28,461 nucleotides of DNA from a virus. Positions 15,891 to 22,907 of the stretch are shown piece after piece. The notes below the pieces were generated by a model, which was not told the origin of the DNA, did not search any database, and worked only from the letters and a program-made list of their open reading frames with translations. The stretch spans positions 1 through 28,461 of the IMG/VR virus record IMGVR_UViG_3300025769_000618. One strand, 5' to 3'. Numbering within the stretch: position 1 is the first letter of the stretch; each line of letters begins with the position of its first letter. Made by a program: the position numbers and the translations under genes.

Positions 15891-18485
15891 ATGGCGATTA
15901 AGTTTGATACATTCACGACGGCGGGCGGCGGTGCGAGTAGCCTTGACGACGTCACCACAGTCGGCGCGACAACGACGAACAGTATTACAGTCGGCGGGGT
16001 GACAATCGGTACAGAATACACCCTCCCTTCGACGGATGGTTCACCTAATCAATACTTAAAGACCGACGGCGCGGGCGCTCTCTCTTTCGCTTCTCTCGAT
16101 ATCACAGGCGGTCTTGTTTACCAGGGGAGCTATGACGCCTCAATAAATACGCCCGCTCTTACGAACGCCGAACAAGGCGACTTCTATATCGTATCAGCGG
16201 CGGGTACTCAGTTCGGTAAATCCTGGTCGATCGGCGATCACCTCTTAGTGAATGCCGATATGGGCGGATCAATCGATAACTCTAAAATCGATAAGATCGA
16301 CAATACAGAGACGACAGCAACTGAAGACGTCGCGGGCGTAATCGAGATCGCAACGAACGCCGAGGCGGGCGCGGGCACTGCGACAAACAAGGCGCTTGTA
16401 CCTAGTAATATCAGTTCGCTTGACCTCTCTTCGATGAATAACACGACGAGCGGCTTTATCGCTGATATTACAGGCGAGAACTTAGGCGAGCTATCTGACG
16501 TCACGATAACTTCAGCGACCTCGGGCGAAGTCTTAAAGTATGACGGGGCGTCATGGGTAGACGCTCAACTCGCTTATTCAGACTTGAGCGGCACGCCATC
16601 ACTTGCGACGGTCGCGACGACGGGCGCTTACTCTGACCTCACCGGCACGCCATCACTTGCGACGGTAGCGACAACGGGCGCTTACTCTGATCTTAGCGGT
16701 ACGCCGACGAATGTTAGCACATTCACAAACGACGCGGGCTACCTGACAGATATTACAGGTGAGAACTTAGGCGAGCTATCTGACGTCACGATCACCTCAG
16801 TGACCTCGGGGCAAGTCCTCAGCTATAACGGCTCGGCATGGGTTAACGCTGCGGCGGCGGGCGGTGCTTCGGCTCTTGATGACTTAACAGACGTCACGAT
16901 TACAGCGGCGGCGACGGGCGAAGTTCTACGCTATAACGGTTCAGCATGGGTCGACGCTCAACTTGATTACTCCGACTTAAGCGGTACAGCGCCGACACCA
17001 TTTACAGTCACAAATACGGCTGCGACTTCTTACACTGCAAGCGCTAACGAGATTATTAATCATACCGGTAGCGGCTCAGGCGCGGCAGTTATCACCATGC
17101 CGTCTTCAGCGGTAAGCGGCGACGTCGTAATCATTCGCAAAACGACCGGTCAAGGAACAATGATTACGATCAATGACCCTGGCGGCTCGAAGATTCAAGA
17201 CGTCAACATATTCCCATATACCGGAAATGTGATGGTCACATATGACGGTACTAACTGGATCGCACCACGCACTAACTACGACTTCCAAAGATCGACTTCA
17301 ACGGCGTTCACACTTTATGGTTATTGGTTCGGGCGCTTTGTCATCTTTGCTGACGGTAGTGACGGGAATACATTTACAGTAAACATTCAAGTATCAGCTA
17401 CATCATTACTAGAGGGTGCACGACAGCTGATCTTATGTCGCGGCGCTCGCGATCTCGTTATTACAAGCCCTTCGTCTGACATTGTTGATCCAACTGACGG
17501 GAATACGACAGATACGCTTGTTAATAGTGTAACAGTGCCAGCGCATGGCGGGATAGTTGAGTTATGGGTTAACGGTCAGGGTCAATATGTCATTAGCGCC
17601 CCACTCGCTAATCTAAGCACCGTAGCGACAACGGGCGCTTACTCTGACTTAAGCGGTACGCCATCACTTGCGACCGTCGCGACAACGGGCGCTTACTCTG
17701 ACCTCACAGGCGCACCGACAACCGTTAGCACCTTCACGAATGACTCGGGGTACTTGACCGATATTACAGGCGAGAGTATCAGCGACTTATCTGACGTCAC
17801 GATCACTTCGGCGACCTCGGGTCAAGTGTTGAGTTATAACGGCTCAGTATGGGTCAATAGTGCATCGTCGGGCGGGGCTTCGGCTCTTGATGACTTAACA
17901 GACGTCACGATCACTTCGGCGGCGTCGGGCGAAGTTCTACGCTATAACGGTTCGTCATGGGTCGATGCTCAACTCGCCTATTCTGATCTAAGCGGTACGC
18001 CGACACTTGCCACCGTCGCCACAACGGGCGCTTACTCTGATCTTACAGGTACGCCGACGAATGTTAGCACGTTCACAAACGACTCGGGCTACCTGACCGA
18101 CATAACGGGCGAGAGTATCAGCGACTTATCTGACGTGTCGATCACTTCGGCGACCTCGGGTCAAGTCCTCAGCTATAACGGCTCGGCATGGGTTAACGCT
18201 GCGGCGGCGGGCGGCGGCGGATGGACTTATAGCGCAATCACTGCCGACCCCGCGAACGCACAAACGGGGTATCATTACTCATGTACTGGTACATTTACGA
18301 TTACTTTACCGACGAGCGGCGTGAACTCGGGCGAAGAGATCAGAATCAAGAACATGGGTACGGGCTCAATAACGGTCGACCCTGGTACTCAAAACATTGA
18401 CGGGTCGACGACTGACTACGTTCTCGACGTTCAGTTCTCGGCGATTACCCTTGTTTCAACCGGTGCACATTGGGAGATTATCTAA
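15891..18485 (+). CDS. Tail fibre protein built from short repeats
   Basis: The 864-residue product shows six copies of a module of the form (S/T)DVxITxxxxG(E/Q)VLxYxGxxWV and eight copies of YSDL(S/T)G, five of them preceded by VATTGA. These repeats form the shaft type common in phage side fibres. Two non-repeat beta domains interrupt or end it: one at about residues 370-580, and a C-terminal one from about 775 that resembles the first part of the middle domain. The N-terminus (AIKFDTFTTAGGG) is likely the virion attachment end. It is preceded by AGGGGGTAATC before its ATG. Receptor recognition by the C-terminal part is an inference. Confidence 0.8.
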   Translation: MAIKFDTFTTAGGGASSLDDVTTVGATTTNSITVGGVTIGTEYTLPSTDGSPNQYLKTDGAGALSFASLDITGGLVYQGSYDASINTPALTNAEQGDFYIVSAAGTQFGKSWSIGDHLLVNADMGGSIDNSKIDKIDNTETTATEDVAGVIEIATNAEAGAGTATNKALVPSNISSLDLSSMNNTTSGFIADITGENLGELSDVTITSATSGEVLKYDGASWVDAQLAYSDLSGTPSLATVATTGAYSDLTGTPSLATVATTGAYSDLSGTPTNVSTFTNDAGYLTDITGENLGELSDVTITSVTSGQVLSYNGSAWVNAAAAGGASALDDLTDVTITAAATGEVLRYNGSAWVDAQLDYSDLSGTAPTPFTVTNTAATSYTASANEIINHTGSGSGAAVITMPSSAVSGDVVIIRKTTGQGTMITINDPGGSKIQDVNIFPYTGNVMVTYDGTNWIAPRTNYDFQRSTSTAFTLYGYWFGRFVIFADGSDGNTFTVNIQVSATSLLEGARQLILCRGARDLVITSPSSDIVDPTDGNTTDTLVNSVTVPAHGGIVELWVNGQGQYVISAPLANLSTVATTGAYSDLSGTPSLATVATTGAYSDLTGAPTTVSTFTNDSGYLTDITGESISDLSDVTITSATSGQVLSYNGSVWVNSASSGGASALDDLTDVTITSAASGEVLRYNGSSWVDAQLAYSDLSGTPTLATVATTGAYSDLTGTPTNVSTFTNDSGYLTDITGESISDLSDVSITSATSGQVLSYNGSAWVNAAAAGGGGWTYSAITADPANAQTGYHYSCTGTFTITLPTSGVNSGEEIRIKNMGTGSITVDPGTQNIDGSTTDYVLDVQFSAITLVSTGAHWEII
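16474..18215 (+). repeat. Direct repeats encoding the fibre shaft modules
   Basis: Nucleotide repeats follow the protein repeats. The block ACGGGCGCTTACTCTGA occurs five times (near 16618, 16675, 17627, 17685 and 18024), and near-identical copies of CTATCTGACGTCACGAT and TATAACGGCTCGGCATGGGT recur in the six shaft modules. A non-repeat domain from about 16990 to 17610 divides the array. Such identity at base level makes recombination between modules likely. Confidence 0.75.
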
Positions 18486-19012
18486 TGAGTCATAATACTA
18501 TCGAGGTCAATAACACTGCACCCGATCGAATCGGCGACATAAATGTAAACTCGGTGATCGGTTACGCTCGATTTGGTCAAGGCGAGAGTTCGGCTTATTC
18601 TAATAGCCCCGCGACCGGCATGGGGTCAGGCGACAGCTATTACTTTTATGATACGTCGCCAGTTAATGAGATCAGCGGCGCGACCTTTACGACGACAAAT
18701 GATTGGTGTACGTCGTTCACATTGCCGGCGGGCGCTTATGTTATTCAATGGGGCTTTCATGTCGAATATACCGCCTCGAGTTGGTTTATTTACTTAGGTC
18801 TACAAAGCGGAGCTACGAACCTCGGGTATTCTTTTATTGGTTCGACAATCAACGCCGAGCAGTCAAACGGGTGGGGTATGACCTACATCACGCCGACGTC
18901 TAGCACGACTTACGACTGGGACTTAGCGAGTAACAGTAATATCGATACAGTCGCGAATCAAAGCACGACGCCCAGTCAGTATGGCGTATTCTATATTTGG
19001 AAGGTCGGTTGA
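18485..19012 (+). CDS. Adhesin-like tail protein with shared N-terminal tag (first copy)
   Basis: Using ATG 18485 (overlapping the fibre stop as TAATG, with GGGAG at 18472-18476) the product has 175 residues. It begins MSHNTIEVNNTAPDRIGD, nearly the same tag as the next gene's product. The rest is strand-rich and aromatic (FTLPAGAYVIQWGFHVEY, SSWFIYLGLQSG, YGVFYIWKVG), the order of strands expected for a small C1q/TNF-like jelly roll, a common phage receptor-binding fold. I infer a fibre-tip or accessory adhesin. No chaperone or enzyme motif is visible. A TTG start 15 bases upstream is less likely. Confidence 0.55.
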   Translation: MSHNTIEVNNTAPDRIGDINVNSVIGYARFGQGESSAYSNSPATGMGSGDSYYFYDTSPVNEISGATFTTTNDWCTSFTLPAGAYVIQWGFHVEYTASSWFIYLGLQSGATNLGYSFIGSTINAEQSNGWGMTYITPTSSTTYDWDLASNSNIDTVANQSTTPSQYGVFYIWKVG

Positions 19013-19013
19013 T

Positions 19014-19559
19014 ATGAGTCATAATATCTTCGCAGTGAATAACAATACGCCCGATATTAAGGGCGATACGTCTTTAGTCGTTAACTATGACTTCGCCGCG
19101 AAGATCTCAGAGTTGAGTCACGCGGGCTCTTCAAATACGGCGAGCGTCGGCGACTATGCACAAATAAGGGATTCCGGCTCTTCGGGTGAAACTGACTCTA
19201 ACTATATTTCGTTTATCGACGCTGACGCGAGAGCGATTAAAAGTAATACGTCTTATTCAATGGGCTTTACGATCGAAGCCGTCGGCGTCTTTTATGTCGA
19301 GTTAGTCATGAAGTTTAATAATGATTCAACTGACGCGATCGTCATTCAAATAGTTGATTCGTCTAATAATCCGGTTGGGCCGAAGGCTTATTACGGAAAC
19401 ACGACGAGAGATTATATACTCCCGACGACGATTACAGCGCTCATTGATAATACGACCGCCGGCAGTGACTACTTTTATCGCGTTCAAGAAGTGACGAACT
19501 CACCAGGGCAACCGACGCCAAACTATGGATCATCTTATCTGAAGATCATTAAACTTTAA
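19014..19559 (+). CDS. Adhesin-like tail protein with shared N-terminal tag (second copy)
   Basis: Starting at ATG 19014, after GGAAGG at 18999-19004, the product has 181 residues. It opens MSHNIFAVNNNTPDIKGD, matching the previous protein's first 18 residues at MSHN, VNN, PD and GD. Beyond that the sequences differ, though the pattern of aromatic strands (YSMGFTIEAVGVFYVELVMKF, and a C-terminal SSYLKIIKL) is again jelly-roll-like. This looks like a duplicated docking tag with diverged receptor-binding bodies. Its start overlaps nothing; the preceding stop is at 19010-19012. Confidence 0.55.
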   Translation: MSHNIFAVNNNTPDIKGDTSLVVNYDFAAKISELSHAGSSNTASVGDYAQIRDSGSSGETDSNYISFIDADARAIKSNTSYSMGFTIEAVGVFYVELVMKFNNDSTDAIVIQIVDSSNNPVGPKAYYGNTTRDYILPTTITALIDNTTAGSDYFYRVQEVTNSPGQPTPNYGSSYLKIIKL

Positions 19560-19568
19560 GGGTTAAAT

Positions 19569-19928
19569 ATGTTTATTAAATGCTCAGTATCTTCGACGTT
19601 AAATATCGGAGATCTCGTTCAATATGACTCGGCGTCGTCAACGTGGGTCGCGTTGACCTCTTCAAGCGCTAGCCCTTGGGGCGTCGTCATATCAACGCCG
19701 ACCGCCGACGAGACCGAGGGTAGTTCGCTTTTCCTCGCCCGCGTTCAGTTCGCCGGCGCTTGCCTAGCTAAAGCCTCGCGAGACGTGCCAGACGAGGGCG
19801 GCTCTCTCGCTGTCGAATCAGGCGGGGTATATGTTGACGCTAGTGGGGACTGTGGTCTTGTTGCTCCTAAGGCTTACTCGGCTTTAAGTCGCATCGCTAA
19901 CGATCTAGTCATGGTTCACATCCGATGA
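19569..19928 (+). CDS. Small beta-rich protein, possibly decoration-like
   Basis: This 119-residue protein is not firmly recognised. It begins with strands of the type CSVSSTLNIGDLVQYDSASSTWVALTSS and continues with WGVVISTPT, a Gly-rich turn and LFLARVQFAGACLAKAS. That layout (a value is set, a Gly-Val-Val strand follows, then a hydrophobic strand with Ala-Gly) weakly recalls the decoration-like protein at 53-442. It has three Cys residues in its second half or near it. The start has GGGTT nearby and overlaps the next gene by 4 bases. A role on fibres or virion surface is a guess from context. Confidence 0.45.
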   Translation: MFIKCSVSSTLNIGDLVQYDSASSTWVALTSSSASPWGVVISTPTADETEGSSLFLARVQFAGACLAKASRDVPDEGGSLAVESGGVYVDASGDCGLVAPKAYSALSRIANDLVMVHIR

Positions 19929-20221
19929 TTGAACAACTATTGAATCACAGAGACTCTATCCCTTACGCTCTCGCGATCGGTGCTATCGTTCTCGCTATGA
20001 CCCTCGGGTATATGCTCGGCGACAAAGACCCCGCGACTCTATGCGCTCCTCATATCGTAGAAGTCGAGCAGCTCACCGAGAAGCTAAGTGACCTTAACGA
20101 GAAGTTGACGAAGTGTCAGTCAACGGGCGTCGGGCAAGCGGCGGTCGAATGTCAAACGGTATGCGCTAGCCAGGTAGAGAAGGCGCTCGCCACACATAAG
20201 GATATTGTTTGTAGTGACTAA
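19925..20221 (+). CDS. Membrane-anchored coiled-coil protein, possible inner-membrane spanin
   Basis: The product has 98 residues with one N-terminal membrane segment (about residues 13-31, PYALAIGAIVLAMTLGYML) followed by a coiled coil (VEQLTEKLSDLNEKLTKC, about 47-64) and six Cys in total, mostly in the last half. An N-terminal anchor and outward coiled coil is the layout of Rz-type inner-membrane spanins, and the next gene overlaps its end with a secretion signal. It is also similar in layout to other small phage membrane proteins, so the lysis role is tentative. It overlaps the previous gene by 4 bases. Confidence 0.45.
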   Translation: MIEQLLNHRDSIPYALAIGAIVLAMTLGYMLGDKDPATLCAPHIVEVEQLTEKLSDLNEKLTKCQSTGVGQAAVECQTVCASQVEKALATHKDIVCSD

Positions 20222-20663
20222 CTTAATACTTACTCTCTCATTATGGGCGGCACCTTTATTACCCGCCGACATACCGGCGAACGCTATTTATCTAGGCAAG
20301 GGCGTCGGCTTGATCCATTCGCTTAAACTTCGTATGGGTGAAGTAATGCCTCATAACGGCATGGTATTGACCTTCGCAAATTTCGTTCGACTCAAGAGCG
20401 CCCTTGAAGACGCACCCGACCTTTGTGTATGGGCGGTCGACCAGGCGGTTAATGAGTGTACTAAAGGGCTCGATCGCGAGCGAGATATCATGCTCAATCG
20501 CGAGACTGACGATCAAGCGATCATCACAGCATATGAGAAGCGACTATTCGCAACCGAGACCGCTTTACAGAATGAGACGAATCGGCGACAATATATGATG
20601 TATACCGCACTCATTACGGGCGCGGTCGCCATTGTATCAACCTCGCTTCTCATAGGCTTATAA
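20214..20663 (+). CDS. Exported protein with C-terminal membrane anchor, spanin-like topology
   Basis: From GTG 20214 (AAGGA at 20198-20202 lies upstream) the product has 149 residues. It begins with a signal-like segment (LILTLSLWAAPLLPADIPANA), with probable cleavage near residue 24, and ends in a membrane segment (about residues 128-149, MMYTALITGAVAIVSTSLLIGL). Between them is a charged region with a helical stretch (YEKRLFATETALQNETNRRQ). A secreted domain with a C-terminal inner-membrane anchor is the layout of single-protein spanins, but those carry a lipobox Cys near the signal and none is present here. The gene overlaps the preceding one by 8 bases. Confidence 0.45.
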   Translation: MTNLILTLSLWAAPLLPADIPANAIYLGKGVGLIHSLKLRMGEVMPHNGMVLTFANFVRLKSALEDAPDLCVWAVDQAVNECTKGLDRERDIMLNRETDDQAIITAYEKRLFATETALQNETNRRQYMMYTALITGAVAIVSTSLLIGL

Positions 20664-20664
20664 G

Positions 20665-20961
20665 ATGGATATGAACGCTATTGATTACGGCACGATTCTC
20701 GCCTTTATCGCTTTGATTCTTAAGCAGCAGAATGACAAAGCACAAGCCGCCGAAGAACTAGGCAAGATGAAACAACAGCTAGTCACGCTTGAAACGAAGT
20801 CAGCTCAAGTCGACCAAAAGTTCAGCGAGATCGATTCTAAGTTGTCTCACCTCGTCGCGAGTAATGCCAGACTTGAAAGTTTAGTCAAGATGCTAATCTC
20901 TAGTAAGTCATCGACCGCCGCGAATCTGAAGTTCTTAGAGACTCCAACGATTAGCGGGTGA
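20665..20961 (+). CDS. Small coiled-coil protein with hydrophobic N-terminus
   Basis: This 98-residue protein has a short hydrophobic stretch (about residues 8-19, YGTILAFIALIL) followed by a long amphipathic helix (about 22-80, with KMKQQLVTLETKSAQVDQKF and ARLESLVKMLI). It starts one base after the preceding stop; ATG 20671 is an alternative. Its 3' end overlaps the end of the convergent RecT-like gene by 11 bases. It could be the last late gene, perhaps part of the lysis or envelope-remodelling group, but no function can be assigned. Confidence 0.4.
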   Translation: MDMNAIDYGTILAFIALILKQQNDKAQAAEELGKMKQQLVTLETKSAQVDQKFSEIDSKLSHLVASNARLESLVKMLISSKSSTAANLKFLETPTISG

Positions 20962-22048
20962 GCTCGTCGACGTACTCGTAAAGCGCCCAATCATTTGGGT
21001 CATACTTCTGAAGAGCCGCTTTGACCTTATCGGCGTCGGCGTCGATGGCGATTGAGATAGTCTCAACGAAGGCGGGCGCACTTAAGCGGTATTTAAGCCA
21101 GCTGATCGGTATATCTTTAACGATCGGGTATTGATGAGATAAGCCGCCATGAAGATCTGCGAGACGTTCGGCGCTGACTGTCTGCCATTCAGCGGGCAAG
21201 AACGAAGACCGCCTGATGACGTTATGACGAATCGTCGAATAGTAAAGCTCTTCGCGGTCTTCGGTGCTTAGTGAGTCAATGTCGATCTCTAATGACTTTA
21301 GCTTCGTGTCGACCTCATGACGGTTAATGTCTTCACTCTCGACAGCGTGCCAAAAGTCGGCGGTCGTGTCGAAGGTGTAAAGCGGGTCGGCGGCGACCTT
21401 CGGTTCGTCAATCTCAATCGGCTCGTAAGAGATCGGTGCGGGCGCTGGTGTCGGATGAACGGGCGGCGCTGACTGAGGTTGATTCGATCGGCTTAAGCCG
21501 TCGTCATAGCCAAATGATCGAGCGGTCAGTTCTTCTACCTCTCGCTCGCTTAGGTTCGAGTGATCTGCCATTTCGTCGATCGTATAAAGACCGCTGACAG
21601 CTTCAGAGAAGACTTCACGAACGAGCCAAGCTCTCGCCCGCTTCTTTAGCATATTCGCTCTTTGCTTATGCCATGACGCCTTGACGAGGTTCATTTGTTG
21701 AGCCATTTCGATGGTAAATGTAAAGCTGTGAATCGTGCCGGCGGGCTCGTCGACTCTCTCGGCTTCAACGGTGCAATGTTGGTCATTTGACGACACAACT
21801 TGAAAGCGCCTTACAAGCCCTTTAGCGTAACAGATACCGACGAGCGCATCACTCAAGAGGGCGGGCTTGCCTTGGATCACTGAGACGTTAGCTTGTACCT
21901 TGCCTAGATGATTACCGAAGTGGTGACCGAACCATGCATGAGCCTTGATAAGATCATGAGCTTCGCGGGCGTTCGTGGTGAGAATGTTAGCGAGTCTCTC
22001 AAGCTCTTCGCCGGTCTTAGGAATCCAAAAGTCATTTAAGGTGTTCAT
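20951..22048 (-). CDS. RecT-like single-strand annealing protein with long C-terminal extension
   Basis: The product has 365 residues. Residues about 25-185 follow the RecT pattern: a glycine-and-aromatic segment (WFGHHFGNHLGKVQ), KPALLSDALVGICYAKGLVRRF, a strand block ending in SFTFTIEMAQQMNLVKAS, then W-K-RANMLKKRARAWLVREVFSEAVSGLYTIDEM, the characteristic ML-RA-R-G-Y-E motif. RecT-type proteins anneal complementary strands during phage recombination and end repair. After a Pro-rich linker (about 193-208) comes an unassigned 150-residue acidic part. No exonuclease gene lies beside it. It is the last gene of a leftward operon, starting at ATG 22048. Confidence 0.8.
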   Translation of the reverse strand: MNTLNDFWIPKTGEELERLANILTTNAREAHDLIKAHAWFGHHFGNHLGKVQANVSVIQGKPALLSDALVGICYAKGLVRRFQVVSSNDQHCTVEAERVDEPAGTIHSFTFTIEMAQQMNLVKASWHKQRANMLKKRARAWLVREVFSEAVSGLYTIDEMADHSNLSEREVEELTARSFGYDDGLSRSNQPQSAPPVHPTPAPAPISYEPIEIDEPKVAADPLYTFDTTADFWHAVESEDINRHEVDTKLKSLEIDIDSLSTEDREELYYSTIRHNVIRRSSFLPAEWQTVSAERLADLHGGLSHQYPIVKDIPISWLKYRLSAPAFVETISIAIDADADKVKAALQKYDPNDWALYEYVDELTR

Positions 22049-22072
22049 ATGTCTTATCCGTTCGTGTGTTGA

Positions 22073-22375
22073 TTAAAGGGTCATGTCGTAAGTGTTAGGC
22101 ATTTCGGGGTACGTCTTCGCCTCGGTCATCTTGTCTGACCAGTTGTCGAGATGATCGGTACACCATGAAGCCACGTCGCCATATGATGAGGGGAAGTCGC
22201 CGTTGATGAGCTGCGACACCTGGTAAGGCGAGAGAGTATTGATCAGTTCGTTAGCGCACTCGTCTTTCGGTGCATATCCGACGTCGAGAGAAGTGATACC
22301 GAGAAGTACAGCGCATACAGCAGTCGAAATGATGACAGTTAGAATATCTTGTCCGAGTCGTTTATCAGGGTACAT
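22073..22375 (-). CDS. Small single-pass membrane protein, unknown
   Basis: The 100-residue product has a basic start (MYPDKRLGQD), a membrane segment at about residues 11-30 (ILTVIISTAVCAVLLGITSL) and an acidic, aromatic domain with two further Cys residues (PKDECANELI and ASWCTDHLDNW) that would face the periplasm if the basic end stays inside. Its ribosome binding site lies in the end of the HTH gene, so the two are co-translated. Small membrane proteins beside a repressor-type gene often change the cell surface or block superinfection, which is possible here but unproven. Confidence 0.5.
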   Translation of the reverse strand: MYPDKRLGQDILTVIISTAVCAVLLGITSLDVGYAPKDECANELINTLSPYQVSQLINGDFPSSYGDVASWCTDHLDNWSDKMTEAKTYPEMPNTYDMTL

Positions 22376-22377
22376 GA

Positions 22378-22767
22378 TTAACCTCTTAAGCCTTCGATGA
22401 TGGTAGTTAGTCGATAAAGTGTATTGAACGCCTCAAGCATACTCGGCGCTGACGGGTCAGCGTCGCGGCGTAGGTCATCGATCGTCATGATTCTTTGGGC
22501 GATCTCGATCTCAAGTGTCGCGATACGCTGGTCAATCGCGTCTTGATAATCGGTGTCAGCGTCGGGGATAAAGTCAGCCTTGATGAAATAGCTTGTTCGC
22601 TGAGTGAACATATTACAAGCGGCGGCGAGTCGGTTAGCGAGTTCGACTGAGGGCACTACCGAGCCATTGACGCAACGTGAGACGTAAGAGCGGTCAGCGC
22701 CTACGAACTTGGCGAGCTGCGTGACGGTACAGAACTTACTTAAGAGTGTTTGTTTATCAGTGTTCAT
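22378..22767 (-). CDS. HTH (XRE/Cro-like) transcription regulator
   Basis: From ATG 22767, behind GGAG, the product has 129 residues. Residues 13-36 hold a helix-turn-helix (TVTQLAKFVGADRSYVSRCVNG), the recognition helix ending SYVSRCVNG as in XRE-family proteins. The rest is an acidic helical region (DAIDQRIATLEIEIAQRIMTIDDLRR) likely to dimerise. It is divergent from the replication initiator gene and leads the leftward operon with the membrane and RecT-like genes, so it is well placed to control both directions through the 22768-22907 region. No integrase is seen, so whether it maintains lysogeny is open. A farther upstream start is less likely, as it lacks a ribosome binding site. Confidence 0.75.
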   Translation of the reverse strand: MNTDKQTLLSKFCTVTQLAKFVGADRSYVSRCVNGSVVPSVELANRLAAACNMFTQRTSYFIKADFIPDADTDYQDAIDQRIATLEIEIAQRIMTIDDLRRDADPSAPSMLEAFNTLYRLTTIIEGLRG

Positions 22768-22845
22768 ATATTCTCCGAGGGTTAAAGCGATATTGCTTAA
22801 CTGTGTTCTAATACATAAAAGTGTGCGGGTCAACACAAAAGTGTT
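22745..22845. promoter_or_regulatory. AGTGT-type repeats, possible operator
   Basis: The half-site AGTGTT or a near match occurs at 22745, 22759, 22802 (TGTGTT), 22820 (AGTGTG) and 22840. The copies at 22820 and 22840 are each preceded by AAA (AAAAGTGT) and lie 20 bases apart, about two helical turns, flanking the -35 of the leftward promoter. They are candidate binding sites for the HTH regulator, but the assignment is by proximity. Confidence 0.35.
22805..22833 (-). promoter_or_regulatory. Leftward promoter of the HTH operon
   Basis: Read on the minus strand there is TTGACC (22833-22828), a 17-base spacer and TAGAAC (22810-22805), about 38 bases ahead of the HTH gene start at 22767. It faces away from the initiator promoter and the two are separated by repeats of AGTGT. 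Confidence 0.5.
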
Positions 22846-22872
22846 TACATTAGAAAAAAAGTTTATTAGGGT
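22844..22872 (+). promoter_or_regulatory. Possible rightward promoter of the replication operon
   Basis: TTTACA at 22844-22849 and TAGGGT at 22867-22872 are 17 bases apart, ending 35 bases before the initiator ATG at 22908. The -10 match is weak (T, A and the last T only). It lies back to back with the leftward promoter. Confidence 0.35.
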
Positions 22873-22907
22873 CGTCTTACCCTCACCTTTATATATACGG
22901 AGAGCAT

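Noticed and set aside
16474-18215. CRISPR array or transposon repeats in the fibre gene
   Set aside because: The repeats keep one long reading frame and encode shaft modules; there are no terminal inverted repeats or transposase.
20940-20970. Bidirectional terminator at the convergent gene ends
   Set aside because: The late operon and RecT-like gene overlap by 11 bases here, but I see no GC-rich stem followed by a T run on either strand.
22768-22836. Upstream start for the HTH protein
   Set aside because: The extra 23 residues would cover the promoter, and no ribosome binding site is seen there, whereas ATG 22767 follows GGAG.
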